From NCBI GenBank assembly GCA_964016885.1, contig OZ024740.1, positions 5,154,865 through 5,218,864 of the forward strand: a stretch of DNA of 64,000 bases. Reading direction: 5' to 3'. This document shows, piece by piece, positions 36,861 through 46,479 of the stretch. The notes under the pieces were generated by a model that was not told the DNA's origin, searched no databases, and was given only the letters and a program-made list of their open reading frames with translations. Both the position numbers and the translations under genes were made by a program. Within the stretch, counting starts at the first letter, position 1, and every line of letters starts with the position of its first letter. The stretch is from Eledone cirrhosa (Eukaryota; Mollusca; Cephalopoda; Octopoda; Eledonidae).

Positions 36861-37628
36861 GCTAACTATGAGGCTATGTTGGGAGTTGCATTCTTCATGG
36901 GGGGGGGGGGGGGATTTAGTGTTTACAACAGACACCCTGTCACGTCTTCTTGTAAGGATATAATCTACCTGGCTGGTGTGTTCCCCTGATCTATAGGTGA
37001 TCAAGTGATCGTCTCGTTTTTTGAAGTTTGTGTAACAGATAGTTAGGTTATTTGCGTCACAGAATTCCAGGAATCTGGAGCCATTCCTCATTTCTAGTAC
37101 CAAACCCATAGCCTCCATGGATTCCGTCATAGCCGTCACAGTGTTGTCCAACGTGACCATTTAGGTCGCCAGCAATAATTATATAGTCACTGTCGGTTAG
37201 TTGGGAGGTAGTGAGTATTAACGACTCATAGAATCTGTCTTTTATAATGCCAGGCAGTCCGGATTGGGGTGCAATCGTAGATATTATTGTCACAGTAGTT
37301 CTATTAAGGACAAGTCTTATTTTAATTATTCTGTCATTCACTCTATTTACGTCTATTATCTTATCTACCCATTTTTCTGGTAGCATGATTCCTACTCCAC
37401 CCAACCCATTGTCATTTCCGACCCAGAAAAGCTTATAGCATCGTTTTTTACCCACAATGAATCTAGCAGACCCACCCTCCACCTGGTCTCTTGAATACAG
37501 CAAACATCAACCTCCTTACACTCAAGCATTTCTACAACCTCGTTAGAGCGACCTTTTAAAGTACCTATATTCATGATACCAACTCTGAAGTTTTGGATTG
37601 CGTTTGGTGGGTGGGAAGGATGGGGCAC
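36861..37628 (-). pseudogene. LINE copy 1: apurinic-type endonuclease domain
   Basis: The endonuclease reads RVGIMNIGTLKGRSNEVVEML, then VDVCCIQETRW (catalytic Glu motif), then YIIIAGDLNGHVG (Asp/Asn catalytic motif), QVDYIL and QHSLIVSDL (final motif, with QH in place of the usual SDH). It should nick target DNA to prime reverse transcription. It is split over three frames with breaks near 37,450 and 37,080. A run of about 15 G on the plus strand at 36,899-36,913 encodes a Pro tract just before QHSLIV and looks prone to slippage. Confidence 0.75.
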
Positions 37629-37925
37629 AGGGAGGGGTGAGGGGATGGGTTTATGTTAGCCATCCGTGGCCGAAATAAAGAGGAGGAGTCCTTGCATTCT
37701 CGTCCGGCAGCATGAGGTGAATTTGTCTTTATCTTTGGCATTGTCACTGAGTGTCCAGATTTTTCAGACTCTCCAGAATTCCGTAGTCCATCCATCATAT
37801 CGAAAGGCATCCAGGTCTAAACTTAAGAAGTGATAACATAGGCTGCTGACTTATGATTGGTCCAAGTAATAATGGTGGCGAGTGCGTGCGGGAGGGGGAA
37901 TCTGGGGTAGTTAGCGAGGTTATGA
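37629..37925 (-). other. LINE copy 1: 5' leader and possible short upstream frame
   Basis: An open minus-strand frame at 37,810-37,571 starts MPFDMMDGLRNSGESEKSG and is Ser/Pro-rich, with no domain I recognise. It precedes the endonuclease in a different frame. It may be a short ORF1 or the start of the polyprotein. The left limit of the element is uncertain; 37,925 is where GC content falls to background. Confidence 0.4.
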
Positions 37926-38046
37926 AATAAAATCCACGAATTTTGGCCATAATCGAACGAGCATATAACTGTAATAAGAGAAGAATTATGTGATTTTAAA
38001 ATACAAGAAGATTATTTTGAATGATCAGACAGAATTATCGAATAGC

Positions 38047-38047
<1 letters not shown>

Positions 38048-38096
<49 letters not shown>

Positions 38097-38107
38097 CATA
38101 TATATAC

Positions 38108-38193
<86 letters not shown>

Positions 38194-38207
38194 GTATACA
38201 TACATAT
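38048..38207. repeat. (TA)n microsatellite
   Basis: About 160 bp of TA dinucleotides with a few TACA interruptions. 37,926-38,047 and 38,208-38,325 are AT-rich spacers with nothing recognised. Confidence 0.95.
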
Positions 38208-38325
38208 ATATTTCTTTTCTCCACGTTTCTCTCTCTCTCCGTCTTTTTACTTCTCCTTAACACGACTTACTAAAATAAACAAACCACTATCCTGATGTCT
38301 TCCAAAAGTAACGGTTGCATTTTGA

Positions 38326-38461
38326 AAGGGTACGTCAATGTTTATTTATAAAACTGGTATATATTGTATTTTGTCTGATGAAGGCATACCATAATTTAAC
38401 TTGAAATATGTATAATGAAATAAATATGGTTTTATAAATATAGTTTCCATTTGTTAATATC

Positions 38462-38465
<4 letters not shown>
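38326..38465 (+). repeat. Repeat family D, single arm, with ctgatga...gaaa motif
   Basis: The segment with gtctgatgaaggcatacc, aacttgaaatat and aaataaatatggttttataa matches the right arm of the foldback element at 48,421-48,720. CTGATGA (38,375-38,381) and GAAA (38,403-38,406) are spaced as in a hammerhead core. Here only one arm is present, followed by a (TA)n tract at about 38,466-38,500. Confidence 0.6.
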
Positions 38466-38499
<34 letters not shown>

Positions 38500-38526
38500 T
38501 TATGTATGTATGTATGTATATATACA

Positions 38527-38975
38527 TGTCAGGTCACCAGTTGGTGCTACTGGTAACATGTATCCCAGTACAACCTGTCTCATGGTCGGGTCGTTGGCGA
38601 CTAAACTGGCAACCCCACCAAGGTTTCTTGGTGAGGAGGGTGACTTTGGACATCCTGCAGGACTAAAAACAAAAGCTGTCAAAGGACAAAGGAGCTCTTA
38701 AGAGTCAATGGTCATCCAAAATCACCGGGAGAGATGACCTCTTAGCCTTTGTCAAGCCAGAATTCTAGGAGAAGGAAAACTCTGATATAACACCTGCAAC
38801 TCTGATGGTACCCAATGATGTAGACTTGTTCTTTTTGGTAAATATCATCTTGGTTAAGAGAGTGGGACTGGCTTTGTGCAGTGCCTTAGCTCACTATAAA
38901 AGCTTCACGGCACAGGCATTGCTTTATATCTGGAGATCTCTCTGCACTTGTCATCACATGGTACCATGCGCCCAG
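38527..38975. repeat. Unclassified mid-repetitive-looking sequence
   Basis: The segment starting gtcaggtcaccagttggtgc is GC-richer than its surroundings. It contains ggacatcctgcaggacta, tcaatggtcatccaaaatca and ccgggagagatgacctctta, which I associate with widespread cephalopod repeats but cannot name. No continuous coding frame is visible. It leads into the zinc-finger fragment at 38,987. Confidence 0.35.
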
Positions 38976-38986
38976 CACTATGTGTC

Positions 38987-39073
38987 AATAATTGTCACAA
39001 GTGTAGTGTTTGTACCAGAGTTTTCAAGTCGCTGGCTGGACTAAAAAGTCACACTCGTTCAGCGCATCGGTAG
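38987..39073 (+). pseudogene. C2H2 zinc-finger C-terminal fragment, probably transposon-derived
   Basis: The frame ending at TAG 39,071-39,073 reads CHKCSVCTRVFKSLAGLKSH, then TRSAHR. The spacing is C-x2-C-x3-F-x5-L-x2-H-x4-H, a C2H2 finger at a protein's extreme C-terminus. A terminal finger with a Lys/Arg-Ser-x-AGL-x-x-H core is common at the ends of certain retroelement polyproteins. No longer coding context is open upstream, so this is a scrap. Whether it is a host gene relic or a transposon end cannot be decided here. Confidence 0.4.
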
Positions 39074-39130
39074 GGGTTCTCCTACATGAATATAAAGTAG
39101 TGGCCATACTCAAACACGAGATGGCAGCCA

Positions 39131-39132
<2 letters not shown>

Positions 39133-39172
<40 letters not shown>
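39133..39172. repeat. (TA)n microsatellite
   Basis: About 40 bp of TA between the zinc-finger fragment and a unique AC/GA-rich segment. 39,173-39,282 shows nothing recognised. Confidence 0.9.
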
Positions 39173-39174
<2 letters not shown>

Positions 39175-39282
39175 CAACACACACAAAAGCAAGATGCCGC
39201 AGGACAGAACAAAGGAGAGGCACAAAAACAAAGAAAAGAATCCCCAGTCACTGAAGAGGTCACAGAATGTGTGACGAAAGAA

Positions 39283-39450
39283 CTTTGACAATATATGCAC
39301 AATATTCTGGTTGTGGAACCTACTAACCAACCGGAAATTTATAAATTCTTAAATTTATAAATTTAATTTATAATAAATTGAAGTGAATGCAACTGGTGCG
39401 TGTGTTTCTTATTGGCAACATAACCCTCCCAAAGCATAACAATATATATC

Positions 39451-39541
<91 letters not shown>

Positions 39542-39747
39542 TTCGTTTTTGAATTTGTTTTGCAAGATTTCTTATCTGAAAATCTGTGTTGAAACAGATA
39601 TTGTTTTACTATGTGACGAGGTTTGACAATATATAAACAACCGTCCTGTTATCTAACCAACCGGAAATTTATAATAAATTGAAGGGAAAACCAACAGGTG
39701 CGTGTGTTTTTATTGGCAGCATGACCCTCCCAAAGTATAACAATATA
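39283..39747. repeat. Direct repeat pair, family E, around a (TA)n tract
   Basis: Copies at 39,283-39,446 and 39,622-39,747 share tttgacaatatat, ctaaccaaccggaaatttat, ataaattgaag, ggtgcgtgtgttt and accctcccaaag. They are separated by (TA)n (39,443-39,538) and about 80 bp of unique sequence. The first copy has a short internal expansion of ataaatt words. The element type is unknown. Confidence 0.75.
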
Positions 39748-39753
39748 TATATA

Positions 39754-39952
39754 TATCACTTCCCCACATCGCTCTCTTTACACACACACATGTATATATA
39801 TATGTATATATATACAGGGTGTTCCAAAAAATGTATACACACTTCAACAGCATTCTAATAAATATTGCCTGTACAGGTAATCAAAGTGTATATACATTTT
39901 GGGGGGACACTCTGTGTATATATACATCACTTCCCCACATTTTTCTCTTTTT

Positions 39953-39980
<28 letters not shown>
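39754..39980. mobile_element. 100-bp MITE-like element inside a direct duplication
   Basis: 39,815-39,914 has inverted ends: cagggtgttccaaaaaatgt on the left and cagagtgtccccccaaaatg read from the right. Each continues into a tata-cacactt-like stretch. Such cagggtgt termini are seen on small Tc1/mariner-type elements (general knowledge). TA flanks the left end, but the right end has TG, so a clean TA duplication is not shown. It sits between two copies of atcacttccccacat (about 39,757 and 39,926), each followed by ctcttt and a CA tract. Confidence 0.55.
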
Positions 39981-39990
<10 letters not shown>

Positions 39991-40254
39991 CCATCATCAT
40001 CATCATCTATATATATATAAGTTGTAGTGCACCTGAGCACTGTACACAATATTTTCATTATTATATATTCACACACACACACACACACACATAATCAGTT
40101 CCACAGTGACATATACAGGTACTTATGTTTCGTTTGGTTGTTTAGCCCATCTCATTCAGCATGTCATGAAAAAATTATCCTTGAGATTACCTGCCGTAAG
40201 AATTCTTTAACTACTGTCTAAAATCACCAAAGATGGACGCCATTTTTTCATTAT
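39981..40254. other. Microsatellites and unique spacer
   Basis: (TA)n, (CAT)n and a (CA)n near 40,070-40,092 precede about 160 bp of unique sequence. No gene or named repeat is seen. Confidence 0.6.
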
Positions 40255-40440
40255 TATTTCTACTTTTGGCACAAGGCCAGCAATTATACCAGTGCATTAC
40301 TGGTACTTTATTTTATTGACCCCGTAAGGATGAAAGGCAAAGTCAACCTCGGCGGGATTTGAACTCAGATCGTGAAGGGACGTAACTATACTGGAAAACA
40401 TGGCGTCCGACCCTCTACAGATACTGCGAATCCACCGCAG
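40255..40440 (-). mobile_element. tRNA-derived SINE, family B, copy 3
   Basis: On the minus strand it has the A-region near 40,430, the B-box gagttcaaatccc (about 40,355), the body cttacggggtcaataaaata and the end gccttgtgccaaaagtagaa at 40,260-40,280. It is full length, about 185 bp. Confidence 0.85.
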
Positions 40441-40639
40441 TAGGAGAATTTACATAATGAAAGCTATACTTATTTTCACAAGAGAAGACGTTTCTCGCCC
40501 ACCACAAAGTAGGTGAGAGATGTCCCCGTTGGGCGCGGGGAATGGACAGGTCTCTACTTCCAATGAACAATGTGGATGATACAGAAGAACGATATCAACA
40601 AAAGTTTTAAGTAATCCAATATCGTAATATCATACTAAT

Positions 40640-40815
40640 CTCAAAATATTCTGTTTAAAAGGAATATAAAACACGATGGATTCCATGATATTATTGTTTT
40701 AAAGAATTCTCTAAGACAATGATACCGAAATAATCTGTTTTAAACAATTATGTTATACAATGACAATATAATCTTCGTTTAAAAGACCTCTGTAACACAA
40801 TGACAAGGCAAGTCA
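40640..40815. repeat. Degenerate minisatellite, about four units of 40-55 bp
   Basis: Units share a ctgttttaaa-like start, a short variable stretch, and an acaatgata/acaatgaca-like end (40,652; 40,695; 40,737; 40,772). Copies differ a lot, so the array is old. 40,441-40,639 holds unique sequence with a short GC-rich patch and no recognised feature. Confidence 0.55.
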
Positions 40816-41021
40816 TATATATAAGCTATTTAGGAAGTAAAAACCAGTTTTCTATATATGTATATATATGTGTGTATGTACACACACACCCATATATATA
40901 TGTGTGTGTGTGTGTGTGTGTATTTATGTCAATAATCAGTGTTGGATGATCCAAGCAATCAACCAATGATGGTGTAATCACATGTATTTTCAATATGAAG
41001 AATATATATATATATATATAG
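40816..41021. other. Spacer with (TA)n and (GT)n tracts
   Basis: TA tracts near 40,853-40,872 and 40,995-41,020, and a (GT)n at about 40,902-40,921. Nothing else is recognised. The last TA tract abuts the foldback copy at 41,022. Confidence 0.7.
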
Positions 41022-41154
41022 AAAAATGTATGACCCAGACGGCTGAGTTCAAGCCGTTTCGACGGCTATTTCTGGAAATACCCACTCTACTACCCTAAGT
41101 ATTGAGTACTCTGGTGCGTTATGGTCCATCTGGTTCCTTACCACAACTCCTTCG

Positions 41155-41155
<1 letters not shown>
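41022..41155. mobile_element. Hairpin element, family H, copy 2 (one arm lost)
   Basis: After a (TA)n tract it reads cccagacggctgagttcaag, ccgtttcgacggctatttct, then jumps to tacccactctactaccctaa and ggttccttaccaca. The second hairpin arm seen in copies 1 and 3 is missing, as if deleted across the fold. The tail ends at another (TA)n. Confidence 0.75.
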
Positions 41156-41209
<54 letters not shown>

Positions 41210-41244
41210 TATGTATAGAAACACGGTATGTTTACAGTGTGTGT
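41156..41244. repeat. (TA)n, (GA)n and (GT)n microsatellites
   Basis: TA at 41,155-41,193, GA at about 41,194-41,209, and GT at about 41,238-41,254, with a short linker. Confidence 0.9.
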
Positions 41245-42215
41245 GTGTGTGTGTAGTAAACAACGAAAACATTTGTCTGGCCTCAAAAATACCTGTTCTT
41301 TTACTTCACCCGTTTCACATAGAACGGTTTTTCAAAAGTTTTTTCATGATTAATTTGCTAGTTTTTCATTTGTAATCTTATTGTCACTTATGTTCTTGTT
41401 AAAACACGGGATGCAACTGGTAATATTTTTGCCCTTTATGTTGAAGGAAAAAAATTCGCTCCATGACAAGAGACGTAACTCTGGTCCGACTAAGCATCAA
41501 ATGTTATGTATGTAAAGTGTTAAATTTTGATCTAATAATTTGGTCTAATAATATTTTCTATAAAAAACGTTTCTTTGCCAATGTGTTTTTCTTCTAATGT
41601 TGACCGGCAAGACATTGAAATTTGGTAAAGTTTTCCCTCCACATTCCCCTATATGTAGACTAAAAGGGATCTTTCTCGGGTATGGATCTCTGATTTGTTG
41701 GGAGTGAACTGTCACTCTTTGTCGGGGTGTAAGTCCTGTTTGGCAATGTAGCATTCGTGGCAACCTTTACATATTATAATATATATTAAATTCTCTGAGT
41801 TGTACAGGAAGTCATTTTTAATTTTGAAAATGTGACCTTTGAAGTAATTCGTGGCCTTCTAATAGGTAGTTGTATATCCCGCAGTTGGGTCAGGTTCTTT
41901 AATTTCGGTTTGCAGTTTTGCAATTTTAGAATCTTTTTCAGTTATTAGGTTGTAATTATTAGAATGTCTACGAAGGGAAGTTTTTCGTTACTGAAATCCA
42001 CAGTTAATTGGATGTTAGGGTTGGTATTTGAAATGTCTTTAGTTTGTCAAGATTTTCCTTCCACAGAATAAAACAGTCACCCAGATATCTTTTCTACTTT
42101 TCTTTTATATAACAACTGAATTCCCTCTCATAAACTGCTGAGGTTTGATTGTAGATTTGTAATTCATGGTATTTTATGACTAAATTGATGTATGTTGATG
42201 CAATGTTCCTATGGC
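41245..42215 (-). pseudogene. Penelope-like element remnant: RT C-terminus plus GIY-YIG endonuclease
   Basis: On the minus strand from about 42,200: VIKYHELQIYNQTS, EREFSCYIKEK, then YLGDCFILWKE near 42,085, matching the Penelope RT box YLDDCF with the first catalytic Asp changed to Gly. TVDFSNEKLPFVDILI follows at about 41,990. Next is the linker to a GIY-YIG nuclease: IYIIICKGCHECYIAKQ and then, after a frameshift near 41,735, QTGLTPRQRVTVHSQQIRDP and RKIPFSLHIGECGGK. Penelope-like elements pair an RT with a C-terminal GIY-YIG nuclease. This copy has several stops and is dead. The region below 41,545 is probably its 3' untranslated part. Confidence 0.75.
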
Positions 42216-42595
<380 letters not shown>

Positions 42596-42621
42596 TTACA
42601 CACGAACTACTGACCAAATAA

Positions 42622-42808
42622 TTGTTTCTACTTTTGGCACAAGACCAGCAATTACCCAAGTGCATTACTGGTACTTTATTTTATCGACCCCGTAAGGATG
42701 AAAGGCAAAGGGAACCTCGGTGGGATTTGAACTCAGACTATAAAGAGGTGTAAATCTATGCTGCAAAGCATGGCGTCCTACCTTCTACCAAAACTGCCAA
42801 TCCCCCAT
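42622..42808 (-). mobile_element. tRNA-derived SINE, family B, copy 4
   Basis: The minus strand reads ggattggcagttttggtaga at the start, a B-box gagttcaaatccc, the body cttacggggtcgataaaata, and gtcttgtgccaaaagtagaa at the end near 42,625. It is full length and moderately diverged. Confidence 0.85.
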
Positions 42809-42889
42809 AATATTTGGTATCAATGGGTTAAAGACATCTGTCAAATCCATTAGTGGTGAAGGTGGTATATATATACATATATATATATG

Positions 42890-43350
42890 AACAAAATTAG
42901 AGCAAGAAGACAGGACTGTCCGTCATCAGTGATCTTCCAGCCATCATCGGTATTTATTCGCATTAAAGACCATATACCTCAGGCTGGTGCGAGCAATAAC
43001 TAAAAAAAGTTATTGGGACAGGTAGAATTGGGTGAGAAAGCGAGACGTGTAAACAAACAGAGATGGTAATGCAACGGAAAGAGAGGAAGATGAGAAACAA
43101 GTCCGTGATATCTGTAACTTAAGTTCGAGCAAATCGTGGACAAGGAGAGACAGACCCTGTGAAATGTGAGCGAGAAAAGGATTTCACACAGGTCACATGG
43201 GAGGAAGTGAGAGAAGGGGAGTAGCAGAGAATGAGTAAGTGAGTGAGTGAAAGTGTGGGGACTTTCACTCACTCACTCTCTGCTACTCCACTTCTTCTCT
43301 CACTTCCTCCCGTCTGACCTGTGTGAAATCCTTTTTTCGCTCACATTTCA
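42890..43350 (-). mobile_element. Repeat family F with a terminal hairpin
   Basis: Minus-strand 42,900-43,020 (gatcactgatgacggacag, gaggtatatggtctttaatg, ttttagttattg) matches plus-strand 46,690-46,840, so this is a dispersed family. Between about 43,157 and 43,348 the sequence folds back: aaaaggatttcacacaggtc pairs with gacctgtgtgaaatcctttt, and ggaggaagtgagagaag pairs with cttctctcacttcctcc, around a short gtgtggggac-containing loop. No coding capacity is seen. Confidence 0.6.
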
Positions 43351-43434
43351 CAAAACTGTCTAACCGATAAGGAACTAGATTATCTCACTAAAATTGGTGA
43401 GATAGTCTAGTTCCTTATCGGTTAGACAGTTTTG
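43351..43434. repeat. Perfect 38-bp-arm hairpin
   Basis: 43,351-43,388 (caaaactgtctaaccgataa and onward) is the reverse complement of 43,397-43,434, with an 8-bp loop and at most one mismatch. It directly abuts the family F hairpin on its left and Penelope-like sequence on its right. Confidence 0.85.
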
Positions 43435-43870
43435 GAATGGATGTAGTAAATAATGGTTTCATCACATTGTGAAGTTATTCTTCTTTAAATTCTTTATAGT
43501 ATGCAAGGTGTTTGTGTAGTGTTTTGTGTCAATAATGACAACAGCAACTCCTTTAATGGCATCTTTTATGACAATATTTTTGTCGCATTGGCAAAGAAAT
43601 GTTTTTTAGTAGAAACTTTTAGACCAAAACTTGACGCGTTACATATATAACCTTTACTGTCTGGTCGGGCCAGAGTTACATCTCTTGTCAAAAAGTGTTT
43701 CTTTTCCTCAACATAAGGGACAAAAATAAAAACATTTGCATCCCTTGCTTTAGGTGAAACTGGTACAAAACTATTCCTTTTGATACAAGAAAAACTATTT
43801 TCGTTGTTCATTACACATGTGGCATATAACTACAAATGTATTCCTTTTGATGTAAAACATTTTTTCACGT
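43435..43870. pseudogene. Penelope-like fragments joined in opposite orientation
   Basis: The minus strand of about 43,447-43,585 encodes CDKNIVIKDAIKGVAVVIID, then TKHYTNTL, resembling the N-terminal Penelope RT block (N-x-VIK-x-ADKGG-x-VV-x-D). By contrast, 43,581-43,870 read on the plus strand resembles the 3' part of the element at 41,245-41,600 in opposite orientation: attggcaaagaaatg, cagagttacatctcttgtca, gcatccc and attttcgttgtt. The element pieces are therefore arranged head to head, with the RT core missing. Both parts are short and diverged. Confidence 0.45.
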
Positions 43871-44228
43871 TACATTGTATAAAATAAAAACACACTAGCT
43901 GCGTTTCCAAACCTTTATCATTTTTCTTATATATATGCACACACATAAACACAGATACACACACATAAACACACAGATTCACATACAAAAATACACGCAT
44001 ACAAATGCACACACACAAACGTACACACATAGAAATGCACACACACATACACATGCACAAATGCACACACAAACAAACGCATATAATCGTACACACACAC
44101 ACACACACACAAACACACACTTATCTAACCCATACTAGCAAAAAAAATGGATGTTAAACGAAGATGATGATGATGACACTCACACAAAAACATAAGCACA
44201 CACACAAAAACACACATACACACACACA
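43871..44228. repeat. CA-rich low-complexity with a LINE-type tail
   Basis: 43,935-44,118 and 44,180-44,228 are irregular (CA)n-rich. Between them, 44,135-44,176 reads gatgttaaacgaagatgatg, the same 3' signature (gacgttaaacgatgatgatg) as the LINE end at 34,177-34,205, and is probably a heavily truncated insertion. Confidence 0.7.
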
Positions 44229-44359
44229 GGCTGTCATTCTCTTAGAAATTCTAGTGACAATAAATGGTTAGTTGGCGACATTCCAAGATTGTAATGCTTT
44301 GTTATATAATAGGTTCCATAACTATCTGGAGTTTGGAATTCTTCAGAATATGACAATAT
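44229..44359. other. Short unique spacer
   Basis: AT-rich, with nothing recognised. Confidence 0.5.
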
Positions 44360-44869
<510 letters not shown>

Positions 44870-45038
44870 TCGTTTATTTTGTGTCTTTACTGGATCTTTT
44901 TTCTGTTTCTCTCTTGTGATCCTGTCTCTATTTTGTACCCCTGAAGAAGAGCTTAAGCCCAACACGTCCAACTTTCTTTACTCTTTCCAATATAAAGCGT
45001 GAAACTAATAAGACATTTTGGACCTTTTTGTCTCCTTG

Positions 45039-45078
<40 letters not shown>

Positions 45079-45081
45079 ATA
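44870..45081. repeat. Unclassified repeat with a degraded ctgaaga motif, then (TA)n
   Basis: 44,938-44,972 reads cccctgaagaagagcttaag followed by cccaacacgtcc. This resembles a decayed CTGANGA...GAAAC module whose GAGC/GCTC stem is still hinted at. 45,040-45,073 is (TA)n, directly before LINE copy 2. Confidence 0.4.
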
Positions 45082-46394
45082 GACATGAAGGCGGGCAAGG
45101 CGGCTGGGCCTTCGGAAATAGTTGCTGAAATGCTGAAAGCATCTGGAACGGTGGGACACACTATGGTCAGCCGGATAGTAAACCAAGTCATACAGAATGG
45201 TGCCATTCCGAAGGACTGGCGCAGCAGCAACATCATTAACTGCTACAAGGGTAAAGGCGATGCCCTAGATAGGGGTAACTATAAAGGCATTAAATTAATT
45301 GACCAGGTCATGAAGGTCACAGAAAAAGTAATAGCGCAACTAATCAGAGAGCGAATTGATCTAGATGAAATAGAGTTCGGGTTTGTGTCAGGTAAAAGTA
45401 CCACAGACGCTCTTTTCATTGTACAACTACAGGAGAAGTACCTAGCTAAAGGTAAACCCCTATACTTAGCTTTTGTTGACATGGAGAAAGCCTTTGACAG
45501 AGTACCCCGCTCGATTATCTGGTGGGCTCTTAGAAAACTAGGTGTTGATGAATGGCTTGTGAGAGTTATACAAGCCATGTATAAAGAAACAGTCAGAAAG
45601 GTTAGAATTAACAACGAATATAGTGAAGAGTTTAGCGTAAAAGTTGGTGTTCATCAGGGCTCCGTCCATAGCCCCCTACTATTTATTATTGCCCTTCAGA
45701 CTATAACAGAGGAGTTCAAGACCGGCTGCCCATGGGAACTCCTATATGCAGATGATCTAACGCTCATAGCTGAATCAATGGCTGAACTAGAGAAGAAATT
45801 CCAAACATGGAAGCATGGCCTAGAATCAAAAGGCCTTAAAGTTAACTTGTCTAAGACTAAAGTTCTAGTTTGTAGGAAGGAAAATAGGGCACCGGTCCCA
45901 TCTGGGAAATGGCCATGCTCAGTGTGTAGGAAAGGAGTAGGCAGAAACTCCATTTTATGTCCCAAATGCAAAATATTGGTGCATAAAAGATGTAGTGGGA
46001 TCACAGGTAAGCTAACTAAGAATATAGATTTTATATGTGGCCGGTGCTCTGGTGCAATAAGTAGCAGCAAGTGCCCACAGAATACTAGCTCATTCCATTG
46101 CACAGATGGTTCTATAGAAATAGTGGACAGCTTCCGTTACCTGGGTGACAAAATCAGCAGTGGGGGAGTGTGCTCTGAAAGTACAGTAGCTAGAGTCAGA
46201 ACGGGATGGAAAAAGTTCAGAGAGCTTATACCACTATTGGCCGCTAAAGGGTTCTCTCTAAAAATGAAAGGCAGGCTGTATGATGCCTGCATACGAACAG
46301 CAATGTTACATGGCAGTGAGACCTGGGCATTGTGTGCAGAGGATATATGCAGACTGGAGAGAAACGAAGCTTACATGCTCCGCTGGATGTGTAA
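45082..46394 (+). mobile_element. LINE copy 2, 5'-truncated, RT region intact
   Basis: It starts within the sequence DMKAGKAAGPSEIVAEML, right after a (TA)n tract, and so lacks the endonuclease, as expected from incomplete reverse transcription. Homology stops at about 46,394, where repeat family F begins. It is the best preserved copy in the window, with a single uninterrupted frame through RT, zinc finger and part of the C-terminal domain. Confidence 0.85.
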
Positions 46395-46479
46395 TATGTA
46401 TACGTTCTCTCGTTCTCTCTGTTTCTCTTACTTCCTTTCGTCCCCTCTGCCATGTCAGTTAACTCTTTCTCTCTACTGA
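45085..46479 (+). CDS. LINE copy 2 reverse transcriptase/zinc-finger frame (partial)
   Basis: 464 codons, of which the first 437 or so are LINE-derived. Landmarks: FVDMEKAFDR at residues 130-139 (first catalytic Asp), HQGSV at 190-194, YADD at 221-224, and a PHD-like finger with C278, C281, C292, C295, H300, C303, C318 and C321. VDSFRYLGDKISSGG follows at about 345-360, then MLHGSETWALCAEDI. The last 27 residues come from unrelated repeat DNA. QLQEKY lacks one Arg found in copy 1, an in-frame loss. The ATG is simply the first Met after truncation. Without endonuclease and 3' end it cannot be an autonomous element. Confidence 0.75.
   Translation: MKAGKAAGPSEIVAEMLKASGTVGHTMVSRIVNQVIQNGAIPKDWRSSNIINCYKGKGDALDRGNYKGIKLIDQVMKVTEKVIAQLIRERIDLDEIEFGFVSGKSTTDALFIVQLQEKYLAKGKPLYLAFVDMEKAFDRVPRSIIWWALRKLGVDEWLVRVIQAMYKETVRKVRINNEYSEEFSVKVGVHQGSVHSPLLFIIALQTITEEFKTGCPWELLYADDLTLIAESMAELEKKFQTWKHGLESKGLKVNLSKTKVLVCRKENRAPVPSGKWPCSVCRKGVGRNSILCPKCKILVHKRCSGITGKLTKNIDFICGRCSGAISSSKCPQNTSSFHCTDGSIEIVDSFRYLGDKISSGGVCSESTVARVRTGWKKFRELIPLLAAKGFSLKMKGRLYDACIRTAMLHGSETWALCAEDICRLERNEAYMLRWMCNMYTFSRSLCFSYFLSSPLPCQLTLSLY

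Larger units (their letters stand above)
34177..37925 (-). mobile_element. Near full-length non-LTR retrotransposon (RTE/CFDP2-like LINE), copy 1
   Basis: Reading right to left: a 5' leader from about 37,925, an apurinic-type endonuclease, reverse transcriptase, a PHD-like zinc finger, a C-terminal domain ending WYGHVMRMKDD near 34,735, a 3' UTR of about 550 bp, and a (GAT)n tail at 34,177-34,192. Total about 3.75 kb. Frames are broken at roughly 37,450, 37,080, 36,055, 35,960, 35,590, 35,480 and 34,990, so it is dead. Endonuclease and RT style resemble RTE-clade elements that databases label craniofacial development protein 2-like. The clade is my judgement from motifs and not from a tree. 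Confidence 0.85.

Noticed and set aside
35181..37438. Plus-strand open frames across the LINE region (for example 35,181-35,597 and 36,568-36,963)
   Set aside because: These are antisense shadows of the minus-strand endonuclease/RT frames, whose motifs are clear.
43000..43272. A 90-codon Ser/Leu-rich minus-strand protein
   Set aside because: It lies in the dispersed repeat family F and its hairpin arm; composition reflects CT-rich DNA.
45279..46103. Minus-strand frames opposite LINE copy 2
   Set aside because: Antisense shadows of the intact RT frame.
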